A DNA stretch of 9,995 nucleotides from GCA-2717185 sp964474755. Its GTDB lineage: Bacteria > Pseudomonadota > Alphaproteobacteria > UBA8366 > GCA-2717185. The stretch lies in NCBI GenBank assembly GCA_964474755.1, contig CAYYUG010000105.1, positions 1 to 9,995 on the forward strand, in the 5' to 3' direction. The notes under the pieces were generated by a model. It searched no databases and had not been told where the DNA came from. It was given only the letters and a program-made list of their open reading frames with translations. Within the stretch, counting starts at the first letter, position 1. Every line of letters begins with the position of its first letter. Shown here in pieces: positions 1-7,679 of this stretch. Both the position numbers and the translations under genes were made by a program.

Positions 1-83
1 TCTGAACTCTCCGAAAACAGGTTTAAATGCATACCTTTGGTCCCAATCCGGTCATGTTTCGCGGGCAGCTTAGCCGATGTCAT
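1..83 (-). CDS. Partial CDS: probable N-terminus of an LLM-class flavin-dependent monooxygenase (NtaA/SnaA/DszA type)
   Basis: The minus strand is open from an ATG at 83-81 to the window edge, giving 27 residues. Residues 17-23 read KGMHLNLF, which resembles the first beta strand at the very N-terminus of two-component FMNH2-dependent monooxygenases of the nitrilotriacetate/pristinamycin monooxygenase group; members often start with a short basic lead followed by a strand of this kind. An internal ATG at 32-30 (residue 18) is an alternative start. Neither start has a strong Shine-Dalgarno sequence. If the call is right, the enzyme would oxygenate an organic substrate with reduced flavin supplied by a separate reductase. 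Only a short match supports it and the body of the protein lies outside the window, so this is a weak call; it could also be an unrelated gene or chance. Confidence 0.35.
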   Translation of the reverse strand, partial: MTSAKLPAKHDRIGTKGMHLNLFSESS

Positions 84-220
84 CCGGTCGGGCGACCGCC
101 CGCCGCGAATAATTGCAGACACTAATTTGGGATTTTTGTGATTGCCCCCTATATTGCAGCCCATTCACCGTCGCGGGTTTGGATTTCGCGACTTTCTTTA
201 TTCAGGACATTGCCAATTTC

Positions 221-949
221 ATGACCGCTTCCCTCCGCTTAGCTCATTGCTCTGACATCCATCTTGATGGCGACGCCAGCGAGATGGGCAAAGGTAGCGT
301 GGAATACTATAAGAGCGGGTTTGCCCGTGCATTGATGGAAATGCAGCTACATGAACCAGACATGCTGCTGATCGCCGGCGATTTATTTGATGCGAACACA
401 GCGAGCGACGATACAATCATCTGGGCGATGGATATCCTCGGCGAACAACCTCTACCCATTGCCATGATCCCCGGCAACCATGATTGCCTAGAGCACGGAT
501 CTATTTATCACCGCTATGACTTCAACAAAATTCCAAATCTGCAAATGATTGACGCAGAAGATGGTGCTATTGCGCGTATCGATGGGCTGGATGTCGCCGT
601 TTGGGGCAAAGGTATGGTCGAACATTCACCTGACTTCCTTCCACTGGATATGTGTCCAGAGCGACCGACGGATTGCAAATGGTATCTGGGCATGGGGCAC
701 GGCATTTTCGTTCCGCATGGCGGCGAAACGGATCGATCGTCGCCGATTCCTATGAAGCATATCGAGGACAGTTGCTGCGACTATCTCGCGCTTGGGCATC
801 ACCACGCGGCAATGGAATTAGTCAACGACAAGGCGACCGCAGCATATAGCGGCTCCCCCACCGATACGATTGGTCGCGGCGCCACCTATGTTATCATCGA
901 CCTGGCCGATGGCGCGGCACCTTCGGTTAACGTGCACGCGATCAGTTAG
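221..949 (+). CDS. Calcineurin-like metallophosphoesterase, SbcD/YhaO-like (DNA repair exonuclease family)
   Basis: A 242-residue cytoplasmic protein with the full two-metal phosphoesterase motif set in order: D12-x-H14 (SDIHLDG), GDLFD at 53-57, GNHD at 85-88, GHG at 159-161 and GHHH at 192-195. The stretch CDYLALGHHH followed by AYSGSPTDT is typical of SbcD/Mre11-like exonucleases, where it places the last metal ligands and a substrate loop. I chose ATG 221 because the first beta strand (LRLAHCSDIHL) begins right after it; the frame stays open upstream to a TTG at 113, but that extension looks unlike protein and has no homologous character. An AGGA at 204-207 is a rather distant ribosome site. 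The protein is shorter than classical SbcD (about 400 residues), lacks the C-terminal capping domain, and no SbcC-like ATPase is adjacent, so its true substrate (DNA, nucleotide or phosphodiester) is unknown. Its last 8 bases overlap the converging threonine dehydratase pseudogene. Confidence 0.85.
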   Translation: MTASLRLAHCSDIHLDGDASEMGKGSVEYYKSGFARALMEMQLHEPDMLLIAGDLFDANTASDDTIIWAMDILGEQPLPIAMIPGNHDCLEHGSIYHRYDFNKIPNLQMIDAEDGAIARIDGLDVAVWGKGMVEHSPDFLPLDMCPERPTDCKWYLGMGHGIFVPHGGETDRSSPIPMKHIEDSCCDYLALGHHHAAMELVNDKATAAYSGSPTDTIGRGATYVIIDLADGAAPSVNVHAIS

Positions 950-1500
950 GCAAACTTTGCTTAATAAACGTCTTGTAGACAGGATTGTCGGTCTCCGCCC
1001 GTTCGGAGATATGACGCAACCTATCAAAATTCACGTTGGTACCGCTGTTGACCTCGACTAACGTTTTACCGTTCCAGCCCTGCTGAGACGCGTAGTATTT
1101 CATTCCCGCAATCGAGAAAGCGCCGGCAGGTCCGCAATTACCCGAGTCTCGTCAAACACATCCTTCACCGCTGCACAAATCTGGTCGATTGAAGCAATCA
1201 CCATGTCGTCGAACAGCTTGCAAACCAGCCGAAAGTTTCCTTGCCAACCTGTGTCACTGCAACACCAGTAGCGAAAATGCCGACCTGATCGAGGATAACG
1301 CGCCTTTTGCGTTCCAGAGAGCGGTTCATCGACGCAGCATCTTCCGGCTCTACGCCTATTACCTTCACCTCGGGCCGCACCGCTTTCACATAAGCGGCAA
1401 TCCCAGCGATAAGCCCTCCACCGCCAACCCATACGAAGATCGCATCGATATCATCGGTGTACTGCGCAGGGCGTTGATCCTACTAGCCATCTCACCCCAC
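942..1500 (-). pseudogene. ilvA: Decayed threonine dehydratase (IlvA-type, fold-type II PLP enzyme), C-terminal half with frameshifts
   Basis: Three reading frames of the minus strand together spell the C-terminal half of a threonine ammonia-lyase, which deaminates threonine to 2-oxobutanoate. From about 1470 to 1232 the frame reads VWVGGGGLIAGIAAYVK, then VIGVEPEDAASM and GIFATGVAVTQVGKETF; the glycine-rich loop is the PLP phosphate-binding site. Around 1231 one base appears lost, and the next frame continues RLVCKLFDDMVIASIDQICAAVKDVFDETRVIA. Around 1131 another base appears lost, and the third frame continues PAGAFSIAGMKYYA, LVEVNSGTNVNFDRLRH and ends QSLPN at a TGA (944-942). A third frameshift is likely near 1480, where GEMAS and DQRPAQYTDDIDAIF lie in different frames. 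Nothing recognisable of the N-terminal part, including the catalytic lysine region, remains before the transporter start at 1521. There is no ACT regulatory domain after the catalytic region; the gene stops about 12 residues past RHISERAE. Several independent lesions make sequencing error an unlikely full explanation. A catabolic (TdcB-like) or serine/threonine dehydratase origin is also possible. Confidence 0.85.
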
Positions 1501-1520
1501 CTGTCGTAGACAATTTGCCT

Positions 1521-2417
1521 ATGTCTAAAACCTCTCAAAACCTGCAGGCCTACGCGGTAATGACTATCGCTGCCTGGTGCTGGGCCGCCAATTCGATATT
1601 TAGCCGGCTCGCGGCCAACGAAGTTTCACCAATGCTTCTAGTCACCTTCCGCTGGTTCGGCGTTCTATTGCTAATACTGGTGTTCGCACGTCGTTATATC
1701 GCCCAGGACTGGCCGGTCCTGAGAATTCATCTTCGCTATGTCGCGATTATGGGGGCGTGCGGGTTTACTGGGTTCAATGCCCTATTCTATGTAGCTGGAC
1801 ACACGACCACAGCAATCAACCTGGGCATCCTGCAGGGCGCGATGCCAGTTTTCGTCATTCTAGGCATGTTTGTGGCATACCGTGCGCGCGTTACACGCAT
1901 GCAAGTCTTTGGAGTGATTTTGACAATCGGCGGTGTGGTGGTCGTGGGTTCTGCCGGCAGTCTCGATCGGCTCTCCGCATTAAAATTTAATACTGGCGAT
2001 ATTCTTGTGATGGGATGTTGTCTCCTCTATGCCGGATACGCGGTTGGGCTCCGCAATCGTCCAGATGTCAGCGCGCTCGGCTTCTTTAGCGCAATGGCCA
2101 CCGCGGCTTTTTTCACATCACTCCCATTGTCGATGTTGGAATGGGCGCTGGGTGACCTGCAATGGCCAACGACAAAAGGTTGGATGATCATTCCGGCCGT
2201 GGTGCTCTTGCCTTCCTTCCTGGCGCAGGTTTGTTTTCTTCGAGGCGTAGCACTGATCGGACCCAACCGAGCCGGCGTTTTCATCAACCTAGTACCGATC
2301 TTCGTCGCCATCCTAGCCGTCCTATTCATCCGCGAGAATTTCGAATTATTCCACGCGATCGGCTTATTCTTTGTGATGGGCGGAATTTGGCTGTCTGAGC
2401 GCGGTAAAGACGATTGA
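1521..2417 (+). CDS. DMT-superfamily transporter with two EamA domains
   Basis: A 298-residue integral inner-membrane protein of about ten hydrophobic helices arranged as two EamA repeats, the usual size and layout of 10-TMS drug/metabolite exporters (RhtA/YdcZ-like relatives). The first repeat starts with the typical AAWCWAANSIFSRLAANEVSP helix and the region FRWFGVLLLILVF; its end is marked by VFGVILTIGGVVVVG. The second repeat begins near GDILVMGCCLLYAGYAVGL and ends with PIFVAILAVLFIRENFELFHAIGLFFVMGGIWL, a hallmark EamA close. Family members export amino acids, metabolites or drugs using the proton gradient; the substrate here is not predictable. ATG 1521 is preferred, although an in-frame TTG at 1515 would add two residues; neither has a clear Shine-Dalgarno. 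The gene starts just where the threonine dehydratase remnant stops being recognisable, and converges with the HAD gene with a 26-base gap. No terminator hairpin is visible in that gap. Reading frame is intact, unlike the genes on both sides. Confidence 0.9.
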   Translation: MSKTSQNLQAYAVMTIAAWCWAANSIFSRLAANEVSPMLLVTFRWFGVLLLILVFARRYIAQDWPVLRIHLRYVAIMGACGFTGFNALFYVAGHTTTAINLGILQGAMPVFVILGMFVAYRARVTRMQVFGVILTIGGVVVVGSAGSLDRLSALKFNTGDILVMGCCLLYAGYAVGLRNRPDVSALGFFSAMATAAFFTSLPLSMLEWALGDLQWPTTKGWMIIPAVVLLPSFLAQVCFLRGVALIGPNRAGVFINLVPIFVAILAVLFIRENFELFHAIGLFFVMGGIWLSERGKDD

Positions 2418-2443
2418 AAATATTCCGCTCTCTTTGAATTCCC

Positions 2444-3082
2444 CTAAGAACGGTTTAATAGATCCGGTATTTCGGTCGGCGATACTACGAAACGCCGCGC
2501 GCCGGACGCCTGCAGCTCTTGTCGTGTTCCATAGCCGTATAGCGCACCGACCCCATATAGAGCGTTATTAACCGCTCCAATCATATCATGCTCACGATCG
2601 CCGATCATCGCGCAATCCGCCGCCTCTATGCAGGTTTCAGCGAGCGCGTAGGCCAAAAGATCCGACTTGTCGGCCCGCGTGCCATCCATTTCCGATCCGA
2701 AGACCCGCTCAAAATACTTAGCAATTCCAAAATGTTCAACGATACGTCTGGCATAAAAGTGCGGCTTTCTGGTCGCCACGAATAAGCGAATTCCAGAATT
2801 CTGCAACGCATAGAGCGTTGCCGAAATTCCATCGTATAGATCGTTTTCAAATAGCCCTACATCTCCAAAACGGTCGCGATAAAGGGCGACCGCTTCGTCT
2901 GCACGCGCTTCGTCTAAAAGGTCTTTGAAACTTGCACGCAGCGGCGGACCAATGCACCACAACAAATTTTCCACAGTTGGAACAGGAACATTAAGACGCT
3001 CTAAGGCGTATTAAATCGATTTTGTGATGCCAACCTTTGGATCGGAGAGGGTACCGTCGAGATCGAAGAATATCGATTTCAC
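2444..3082 (-). pseudogene. HAD-superfamily phosphatase (phosphoglycolate phosphatase-like), interrupted by an in-frame TAA
   Basis: Read from a GTG at 3082-3080, the frame encodes a 212-codon HAD phosphatase with all four motifs: nucleophile motif FFDLDGTLSD at 5-14 (D7, D9), motif II threonine in LFVATRKP (about 104), motif III lysine in ADKSD (about 139) and motif IV GDREHD (D162, D166). The cap region and the tail GYGTRQEL resemble phosphoglycolate phosphatases and pyrophosphatase PpaX-like enzymes. Codon 24 (3013-3011) is TAA where the context ITKSI-x-YALERLN would suit a glutamine, so a single C-to-T change (CAA to TAA) explains it. The GTG start overlaps the hydantoinase B stop as GTGA, which supports this being the original start. 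The longest stop-free piece, from a GTG at 2974, lacks the catalytic aspartate and has no ribosome site, so the gene should be inactive unless the stop is read through or is a sequence error. It is the last gene of the hydantoinase operon. Confidence 0.85.
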
Positions 3083-4716
3083 TGTTTGGTTAGCCTGCCT
3101 TCGCGCCTATCTTTTTCGATGCGTTCATCATTTCTATCCGCCGGGTCGCCGTAACCACCACCACCCGGCGTGGCAATACGCAACACTCCGTCACGTGACA
3201 AAGGTTGCTGCTGCACCGCAGAGGGCAGTTCTTTTGCTATTCCTGAAGGATCGAGCATGAATAGTCCGGTCTCCCCATCAGCGCCACCCTCAACGCCGGG
3301 AGCTGGCACATCTTGCCGTTCACCGCTTAAGCTGACCGTAATATCGTCTCCTAGAATGCGATAGTCTCTCACTATACCATCGCCACCGCGATACTCGCCT
3401 GCACCTCCTGAGCCGGCGCGTAACTCATATGTCTCTACTCGAACCGGATAAGCATGCTCTAGCGCCTCTACCGGAAGGTTAGCGCTGCCTGAGGTCAGGG
3501 TCCTAACCGCGTCAAGACCGTCGCGATGTCCTTGCGCCCCAATCGCCCCTGCAACTGTTTCGTAATCAACAAAATAGCGCCCTGTGCGAGGGTCAGTGCC
3601 AGCTAGCACCAACAAATGATGAGGCCCTGATCCAGCAAAACTGCGACCCGGTATAGCTTGCGATAACGCTACTTGGATAACATCCGACAGCACACTGCAA
3701 GAGATCGAGCGAGTACCAACCGGGCCTGGCGGCACGGGCTGCACGATGCAGCCCGGGGGTGCCTCAATGCCAATGACCCGGAAAGCACCGCCATTGGCCG
3801 GCGCATCTGGGTCGAGCAGCGCTTTGACGACGCAGAAAACCGTGGCGACAAGGGCCTGATGCGGAATGTTACGGGCGGTGTTTAGCTGCGGTGCTGTGCC
3901 CTCAAAATTAAAGCTCAACTTTCCGTCGGCGACAGTTACGGTACAGGCAATGCGTGCGAAGGATCCCAATTCGTCTCCGCTGAGAAAATCCTCCGCGCTG
4001 TAACTGCCTTCCGGCAGAGCTCCAACAGCAGCCTGGAACCGGCGCTCCGTAAAGGCAAGATAAGAGTCGAGTGCGTCTTCAAACAAATCCGCGCCGTAGC
4101 GCTCGACCAATCCCGATACGGCGCGTATTCCCACATGGTTTGCAGCCAATTGCGCGTTGAGGTCCCCTTCCCGCTCCTCCGGCGTACGCGAGTTGAGCAG
4201 CACAATTTCAAAGATATCGCGTGACAACTCACCCGCACGAACGAACCGCACCGGCGGTAAGCGTAAACCTTCCTGAAAAATACTTTCACAGACAGCCGCC
4301 TCACTGCCCGGGACCATACCGCCGACATCGGCGTGGTGAGCGATGTTCGCGACATAGGCAACAATGCGGCCGTCGTGAAATACAGGTGCTACCAAATTAA
4401 GATCCGGGAGGTGGGAGCCGCCGCCATTGTAAGGATCATTGGCAAGGAACATATCACCTGGTTCGATTTCGCTTTCGGGAAAGCGTTTCTGCAAGCTCTC
4501 GATGGCGCCAATCATGGAGCCCAGATGTATCGGCACATGTTCTGCCTGCGCAACAACTTCGCCCTTGGCATTGAAGACAGCTGTCGAGAAGTCGTTACGC
4601 TCTTTTATGTTTGGAGAAAAGGCTGTTCGCATCAGCGTCACACCCATCTCCTCGGCTGCCGCGAGCACGTGCCGGCCGATGACCTCCGTCGTCACCGGAT
4701 CGAGCCGTTTACTCAT
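3079..4716 (-). CDS. hyuB: Hydantoinase B / oxoprolinase beta-type subunit
   Basis: A 545-residue protein of normal length for the HyuB family, which pairs with HyuA in ATP-dependent N-methylhydantoinases, 5-oxoprolinases and acetophenone/acetone-type carboxylases in the cytoplasm. Family signatures visible in order are SPNIKERNDFS (34-44), HVPIHLGSM (60-68), LANDPYNGGGSHLPDL (91-106), NIAHHADVGGMVPGS (124-138), NSRTPEEREGDLNAQLAAN (175-193) and the C-terminal GGGGYGDP (518-525). The asparagine/aspartate/histidine-rich segments are probably metal and active-site loops by analogy with solved relatives. The ATG at 4716-4714 overlaps the hydantoinase A stop as ATGA and has a strong GGAGG six bases upstream, so it is likely translated both by coupling and by its own ribosome site. 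Its TGA overlaps the GTG of the HAD gene. Sequence alone cannot say whether the complex opens a hydantoin or imide ring, hydrolyses an oxoproline or carboxylates a ketone. Confidence 0.93.
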   Translation of the reverse strand: MSKRLDPVTTEVIGRHVLAAAEEMGVTLMRTAFSPNIKERNDFSTAVFNAKGEVVAQAEHVPIHLGSMIGAIESLQKRFPESEIEPGDMFLANDPYNGGGSHLPDLNLVAPVFHDGRIVAYVANIAHHADVGGMVPGSEAAVCESIFQEGLRLPPVRFVRAGELSRDIFEIVLLNSRTPEEREGDLNAQLAANHVGIRAVSGLVERYGADLFEDALDSYLAFTERRFQAAVGALPEGSYSAEDFLSGDELGSFARIACTVTVADGKLSFNFEGTAPQLNTARNIPHQALVATVFCVVKALLDPDAPANGGAFRVIGIEAPPGCIVQPVPPGPVGTRSISCSVLSDVIQVALSQAIPGRSFAGSGPHHLLVLAGTDPRTGRYFVDYETVAGAIGAQGHRDGLDAVRTLTSGSANLPVEALEHAYPVRVETYELRAGSGGAGEYRGGDGIVRDYRILGDDITVSLSGERQDVPAPGVEGGADGETGLFMLDPSGIAKELPSAVQQQPLSRDGVLRIATPGGGGYGDPADRNDERIEKDRREGRLTKQ

Positions 4717-6773
4717 CCGCTTTCCTCCAAATGAATCAGAATATTTCCATGGGTATCTACGCCTACCGTGGTATCCGGGGGAACGACAGTGGTTGAGTCC
4801 GTCTGCTCGACGATCGCCGGCCCGGCAAAATGATGTCCAGGTCCGAGCTTGGAACGGTCATAGACCGGTGTGTCGACAAAACCTCTCGAGGTAAACCAGA
4901 CTTTGCGGTACGACACGACGGCGGTCTGTATATCGTTGATTGCATCCGGTTGCGGAGAAGTTGAAAAGTCTTGCGGCGGAACCGAGAGACTTAAGCGCAT
5001 GGTTACTATTTCGACCGGCTGTTCCGGCATATCGTAACCATTCAACGTCTTATGCCGTCGATGAAATTCATCGACGAGGGCAATCAGAGCATGGACATCC
5101 AGGGCTTCGCCATCAAACGATAAGGTAAGTTCGAAGGCCTGACCCTGATAACGTAAATCGGCTGCAAATTCAGCAACCAAGCCAGACAACACAAGATCTT
5201 CCTCACCACACCAGGTCGTCCCACGATCGGTGAGAATGACGATCCCCTCTAGAAACGCCTCCAGATTTTTCTCAGATGCGGTCAGCAGACGTGTCACGCT
5301 GAAATCGCCACGCCGATCAGCGTCGATTAGTCCAACCGCGGACAGCAACCCCGGACGTGCCGGGATAATCACCGTCTCGATACCAATTTCGCGTGCCACC
5401 TCTGCCGCGTGCAACGGACCCGCTCCGCCAAAAGCGGCCAAGGCATAATCGCGCGGATCCTCGCCCCGCTCGATCGTGACAACGCGTACTGCACCCATCA
5501 TGTTGACATTGACGATCTCGACGATTCCAGCTGCAGCCGCCACCTCGTCAAGGTCAGCTTTATTTCCAAGTGCCGCTACAGCGTGTGTCGATTTATCGGG
5601 ATAAACCGTCATTGCACCACCGATCAACGCATCGCCCGACAAACGACCGAGCAAAACATTGGCGTCCGTCACTGTGGCCTCGTTTCCCCCGCGACCGTAA
5701 AGGGCAGGCCCAGGGTCAGCACCGGCACTCTGCGGCCCAACCTTCAGTAAACCACCAGGGTCAACCCAGGCGATGCTACCACCGCCCGCGCCAATCGTAT
5801 GAATATCTAGTGTTGGCACGCGCACTGGGAAGCCCGCCATTTCGACCAGACTTCGCTTCGTCGGTTGACCCCCACGGATCAAACTGACATCGGTCGAAGT
5901 GCCCCCCATATCGAAGGCGATAAGGTTAGGGCTGCCAGCCTGTATAGCCAGGTTAACCGCGGCAACGACACCACCGGCCGGTCCTGACAAAAAGGTGTTA
6001 ATGGGCGCCTTGCGCACGGTTGCAACGGAGACGCTGCCGCCATTCGACTGCATGACCAGAGGTGCCGGACCCACGCCAACTTTCCGTAGCCCTCTAGAGA
6101 AGCGTTCCAAATAGCGATCGATAACCGGCATCAAGCTGGCATTGACGCTGGCGCTGGCAAATCGCTCAAATTCGCGGAACTCACGCAACACGTCCGTCGA
6201 GGTGCAGACGAATACCTCTGGCCACAAATGATGGACGAGTGCTCGCGTTGCCTCTTCGTGTGCCGGATTAGCATAGGCATGCATAAAACAAATAGCGATC
6301 GCCTCTACTTCCGCTTTCCGCAGAGCGGCAACAGCCGCTCGCACAGCTTCCTCGTCCAAGGAGGCAACCTCGGCACCCGTCTCGTCCAGGCGTCCCGTAA
6401 TCTCATAAATACAGTCACGGGTTACTGGCGGTTCGGGTTTGGAGACATTGAGATTGTAAAAAGCTGGCCGGCGTTGCCGTCCTATTTCGAGCACGTCCCG
6501 AAATCCCCGGGTTGCAAGCATCCCTGTCTTAGCGTGCTGGCGTTGCAGGATGGCGTTCGTGGCTAACGTTGTCCCGTGCACAAGTAGATTAATTACACTG
6601 GCCGAATGACCCGTTTGTCCCAGGAGAACATTAATTCCATCGAGGATACCGCGTGCCGGGTCATCAGGCGTTGTCGGTAATTTGTGGACCGTCAGCGTAC
6701 CCGCCGCCTGGTCGCGCAGCACCAGATCGGTAAAGGTGCCGCCGGTATCAACACCAATGGAGAGAACGCTCAC
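4713..6773 (-). CDS. hyuA: Hydantoinase A / oxoprolinase alpha-type ATP-binding subunit
   Basis: A 686-residue HyuA-family protein, the usual size for the large subunit of ATP-dependent hydantoinases/5-oxoprolinases and related carboxylases. It has the N-terminal ASKHA-like nucleotide-binding loop GVDTGGTFTD (7-16), the hydantoinase_A core with SGPAGGVVAAV (263-273) and FDMGGTSTD (287-295), the conserved TIGAGGGSIAWVDPGG (326-341) and GADPGPALYG (351-360) segments, FGGAGPLHA (448-456), and a C-terminal domain with RYQGQ (541-545) and GPAIVEQTDSTTVVPP (651-666). It would bind and use ATP to activate the substrate carbonyl for its partner HyuB. The start is a GTG at 6773-6771 that overlaps the TGA of the upstream isomerase gene (GTGA); there is only a weak ribosome site, which points to translational coupling. 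The stop overlaps hyuB as ATGA. All glycine-rich ATP motifs look intact, so the subunit appears functional even though the last gene of the operon is broken. Confidence 0.94.
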   Translation of the reverse strand: MSVLSIGVDTGGTFTDLVLRDQAAGTLTVHKLPTTPDDPARGILDGINVLLGQTGHSASVINLLVHGTTLATNAILQRQHAKTGMLATRGFRDVLEIGRQRRPAFYNLNVSKPEPPVTRDCIYEITGRLDETGAEVASLDEEAVRAAVAALRKAEVEAIAICFMHAYANPAHEEATRALVHHLWPEVFVCTSTDVLREFREFERFASASVNASLMPVIDRYLERFSRGLRKVGVGPAPLVMQSNGGSVSVATVRKAPINTFLSGPAGGVVAAVNLAIQAGSPNLIAFDMGGTSTDVSLIRGGQPTKRSLVEMAGFPVRVPTLDIHTIGAGGGSIAWVDPGGLLKVGPQSAGADPGPALYGRGGNEATVTDANVLLGRLSGDALIGGAMTVYPDKSTHAVAALGNKADLDEVAAAAGIVEIVNVNMMGAVRVVTIERGEDPRDYALAAFGGAGPLHAAEVAREIGIETVIIPARPGLLSAVGLIDADRRGDFSVTRLLTASEKNLEAFLEGIVILTDRGTTWCGEEDLVLSGLVAEFAADLRYQGQAFELTLSFDGEALDVHALIALVDEFHRRHKTLNGYDMPEQPVEIVTMRLSLSVPPQDFSTSPQPDAINDIQTAVVSYRKVWFTSRGFVDTPVYDRSKLGPGHHFAGPAIVEQTDSTTVVPPDTTVGVDTHGNILIHLEESG

Positions 6774-7531
6774 GCCGACTTACGTGCCTCAGTCACGCCG
6801 TTCGTTTTGGAAACACTAAGCGAGCGCATCAGGTCCCCGTGTCCGTCTAGACCTGGATCTATGCCTAGTATATCGAACACTTTCCAGAACGAGGCTTGAT
6901 TGGCGCTAAAAACAGGCTTGCCAAGATCTTTCTCCAGCAGATCGACCATTTCCAGTGCTCGCACCTGGGTGCAGGCGACAAACACCGCATCGGCTTCGTC
7001 TGTCACCGTCTCCTTGACCTTTTGGTATACGTCACTAGGTTGGATGCGGGCGTGATCGAACATGTCGAGCATGTCAAATGTCCCCAGATTGTTAACTTCA
7101 ATACCCTCGCTCTCAAGGTAGCGGCGAAGCCGCTCATTCGTTGTTTCGACATACGGGGTCACCACATCTACCTTCCTAATATTATTGCGCTGCAGAGCTT
7201 CGGTCATAGCACCACTTGTCGTTACAGCCGGTACACCGGCGAGCATCGTTAGTTCTTTTTGATATTCCGCATTCCACGCCGCACCCTGATAGAAGCTCGC
7301 GCTAGTGCAGCCGAACAAAACCACATGTGGTTCAGCCGTGATAACCCGCTCGCACGCGTTCTTCCCCTCGAATTCCATATCACGCAACGTATCCGCTGTC
7401 CCTTCGCGCTCGCAGGCGATGCGGGCCGTCGACACTGTGACCCCATTCGGCACCAGCGACCAAAGTTCCCGCTCCATAGTATTGTTTACCGCGGGCACTA
7501 GCAGCCCAATCCGCGCGCGCCAACCATGCAT
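6770..7531 (-). CDS. Maleate cis-trans isomerase / Asp-Glu racemase superfamily protein (arylmalonate decarboxylase-like)
   Basis: A 253-residue cytoplasmic enzyme of the Asp/Glu racemase superfamily, close in length to maleate isomerases (about 250). The N-terminus RIGLLVPAVNNTME (7-20) carries the conserved PxxN turn that binds a carboxylate, and the two catalytic-type cysteines are present: C75 in FGCTSASF and C187 in VACTQVRA. A pair of opposed cysteines is the cofactor-free proton-transfer machinery in this family; arylmalonate decarboxylase has only one, so the two-cysteine pattern favours an isomerase or racemase. Also typical is TPYVETTNERLRRYLES (125-141). ATG 7531-7529 is preceded by a purine-rich GAGGAAGGGG, a good ribosome site. 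As first gene of the hydantoinase operon it may racemise a hydantoin or N-carbamoyl amino acid, or isomerise a maleamate/maleate-like product of ring opening. Maleate isomerase, hydantoin racemase and AMDase cannot be separated by eye. Confidence 0.85.
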   Translation of the reverse strand: MHGWRARIGLLVPAVNNTMERELWSLVPNGVTVSTARIACEREGTADTLRDMEFEGKNACERVITAEPHVVLFGCTSASFYQGAAWNAEYQKELTMLAGVPAVTTSGAMTEALQRNNIRKVDVVTPYVETTNERLRRYLESEGIEVNNLGTFDMLDMFDHARIQPSDVYQKVKETVTDEADAVFVACTQVRALEMVDLLEKDLGKPVFSANQASFWKVFDILGIDPGLDGHGDLMRSLSVSKTNGVTEARKSA

Positions 7532-7679
7532 GGATGTTCCCCTTCCTCTATTGGATTTCCGTTACCAAGAGCATATAGGCCCAGGGTTGTTATCGTAAAT
7601 GTAGGGCCTCACGCTTTAGATGCGGACTGACGTTTCTAAACAATATTGAGTCGGATTGCAGGCCAGGCCGCTATTTCAA

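Noticed and set aside
85..98. Perfect palindrome CGGTCG-GG-CGACCG between the divergent genes at the left edge
   Set aside because: A two-base loop and no T run make a terminator unlikely, and such GC palindromes arise easily in this composition. It could be an operator, but nothing else supports that.
1..141. Plus-strand frame open from the window edge to a TGA at 139-141, as if the tail of an upstream gene
   Set aside because: The 46 residues have no recognisable family character, and the minus-strand frame gives a more protein-like N-terminus in the same place.
113..220. N-terminal extension of the metallophosphoesterase from a TTG at 113
   Set aside because: The extra 36 residues precede the natural first beta strand, are not a signal peptide and begin at a weak start codon without a ribosome site.
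2418..2443. Possible bidirectional terminator between the converging DMT and HAD genes
   Set aside because: I see no stem with a T run in the 26-base gap or just inside either gene.
3936..4894. Long open frames of 142 and 151 codons overlapping hyuB on both strands
   Set aside because: They are shadows of hyuB, with arginine/serine-rich compositions and no motifs, whereas the hyuB frame shows the full family signature set.
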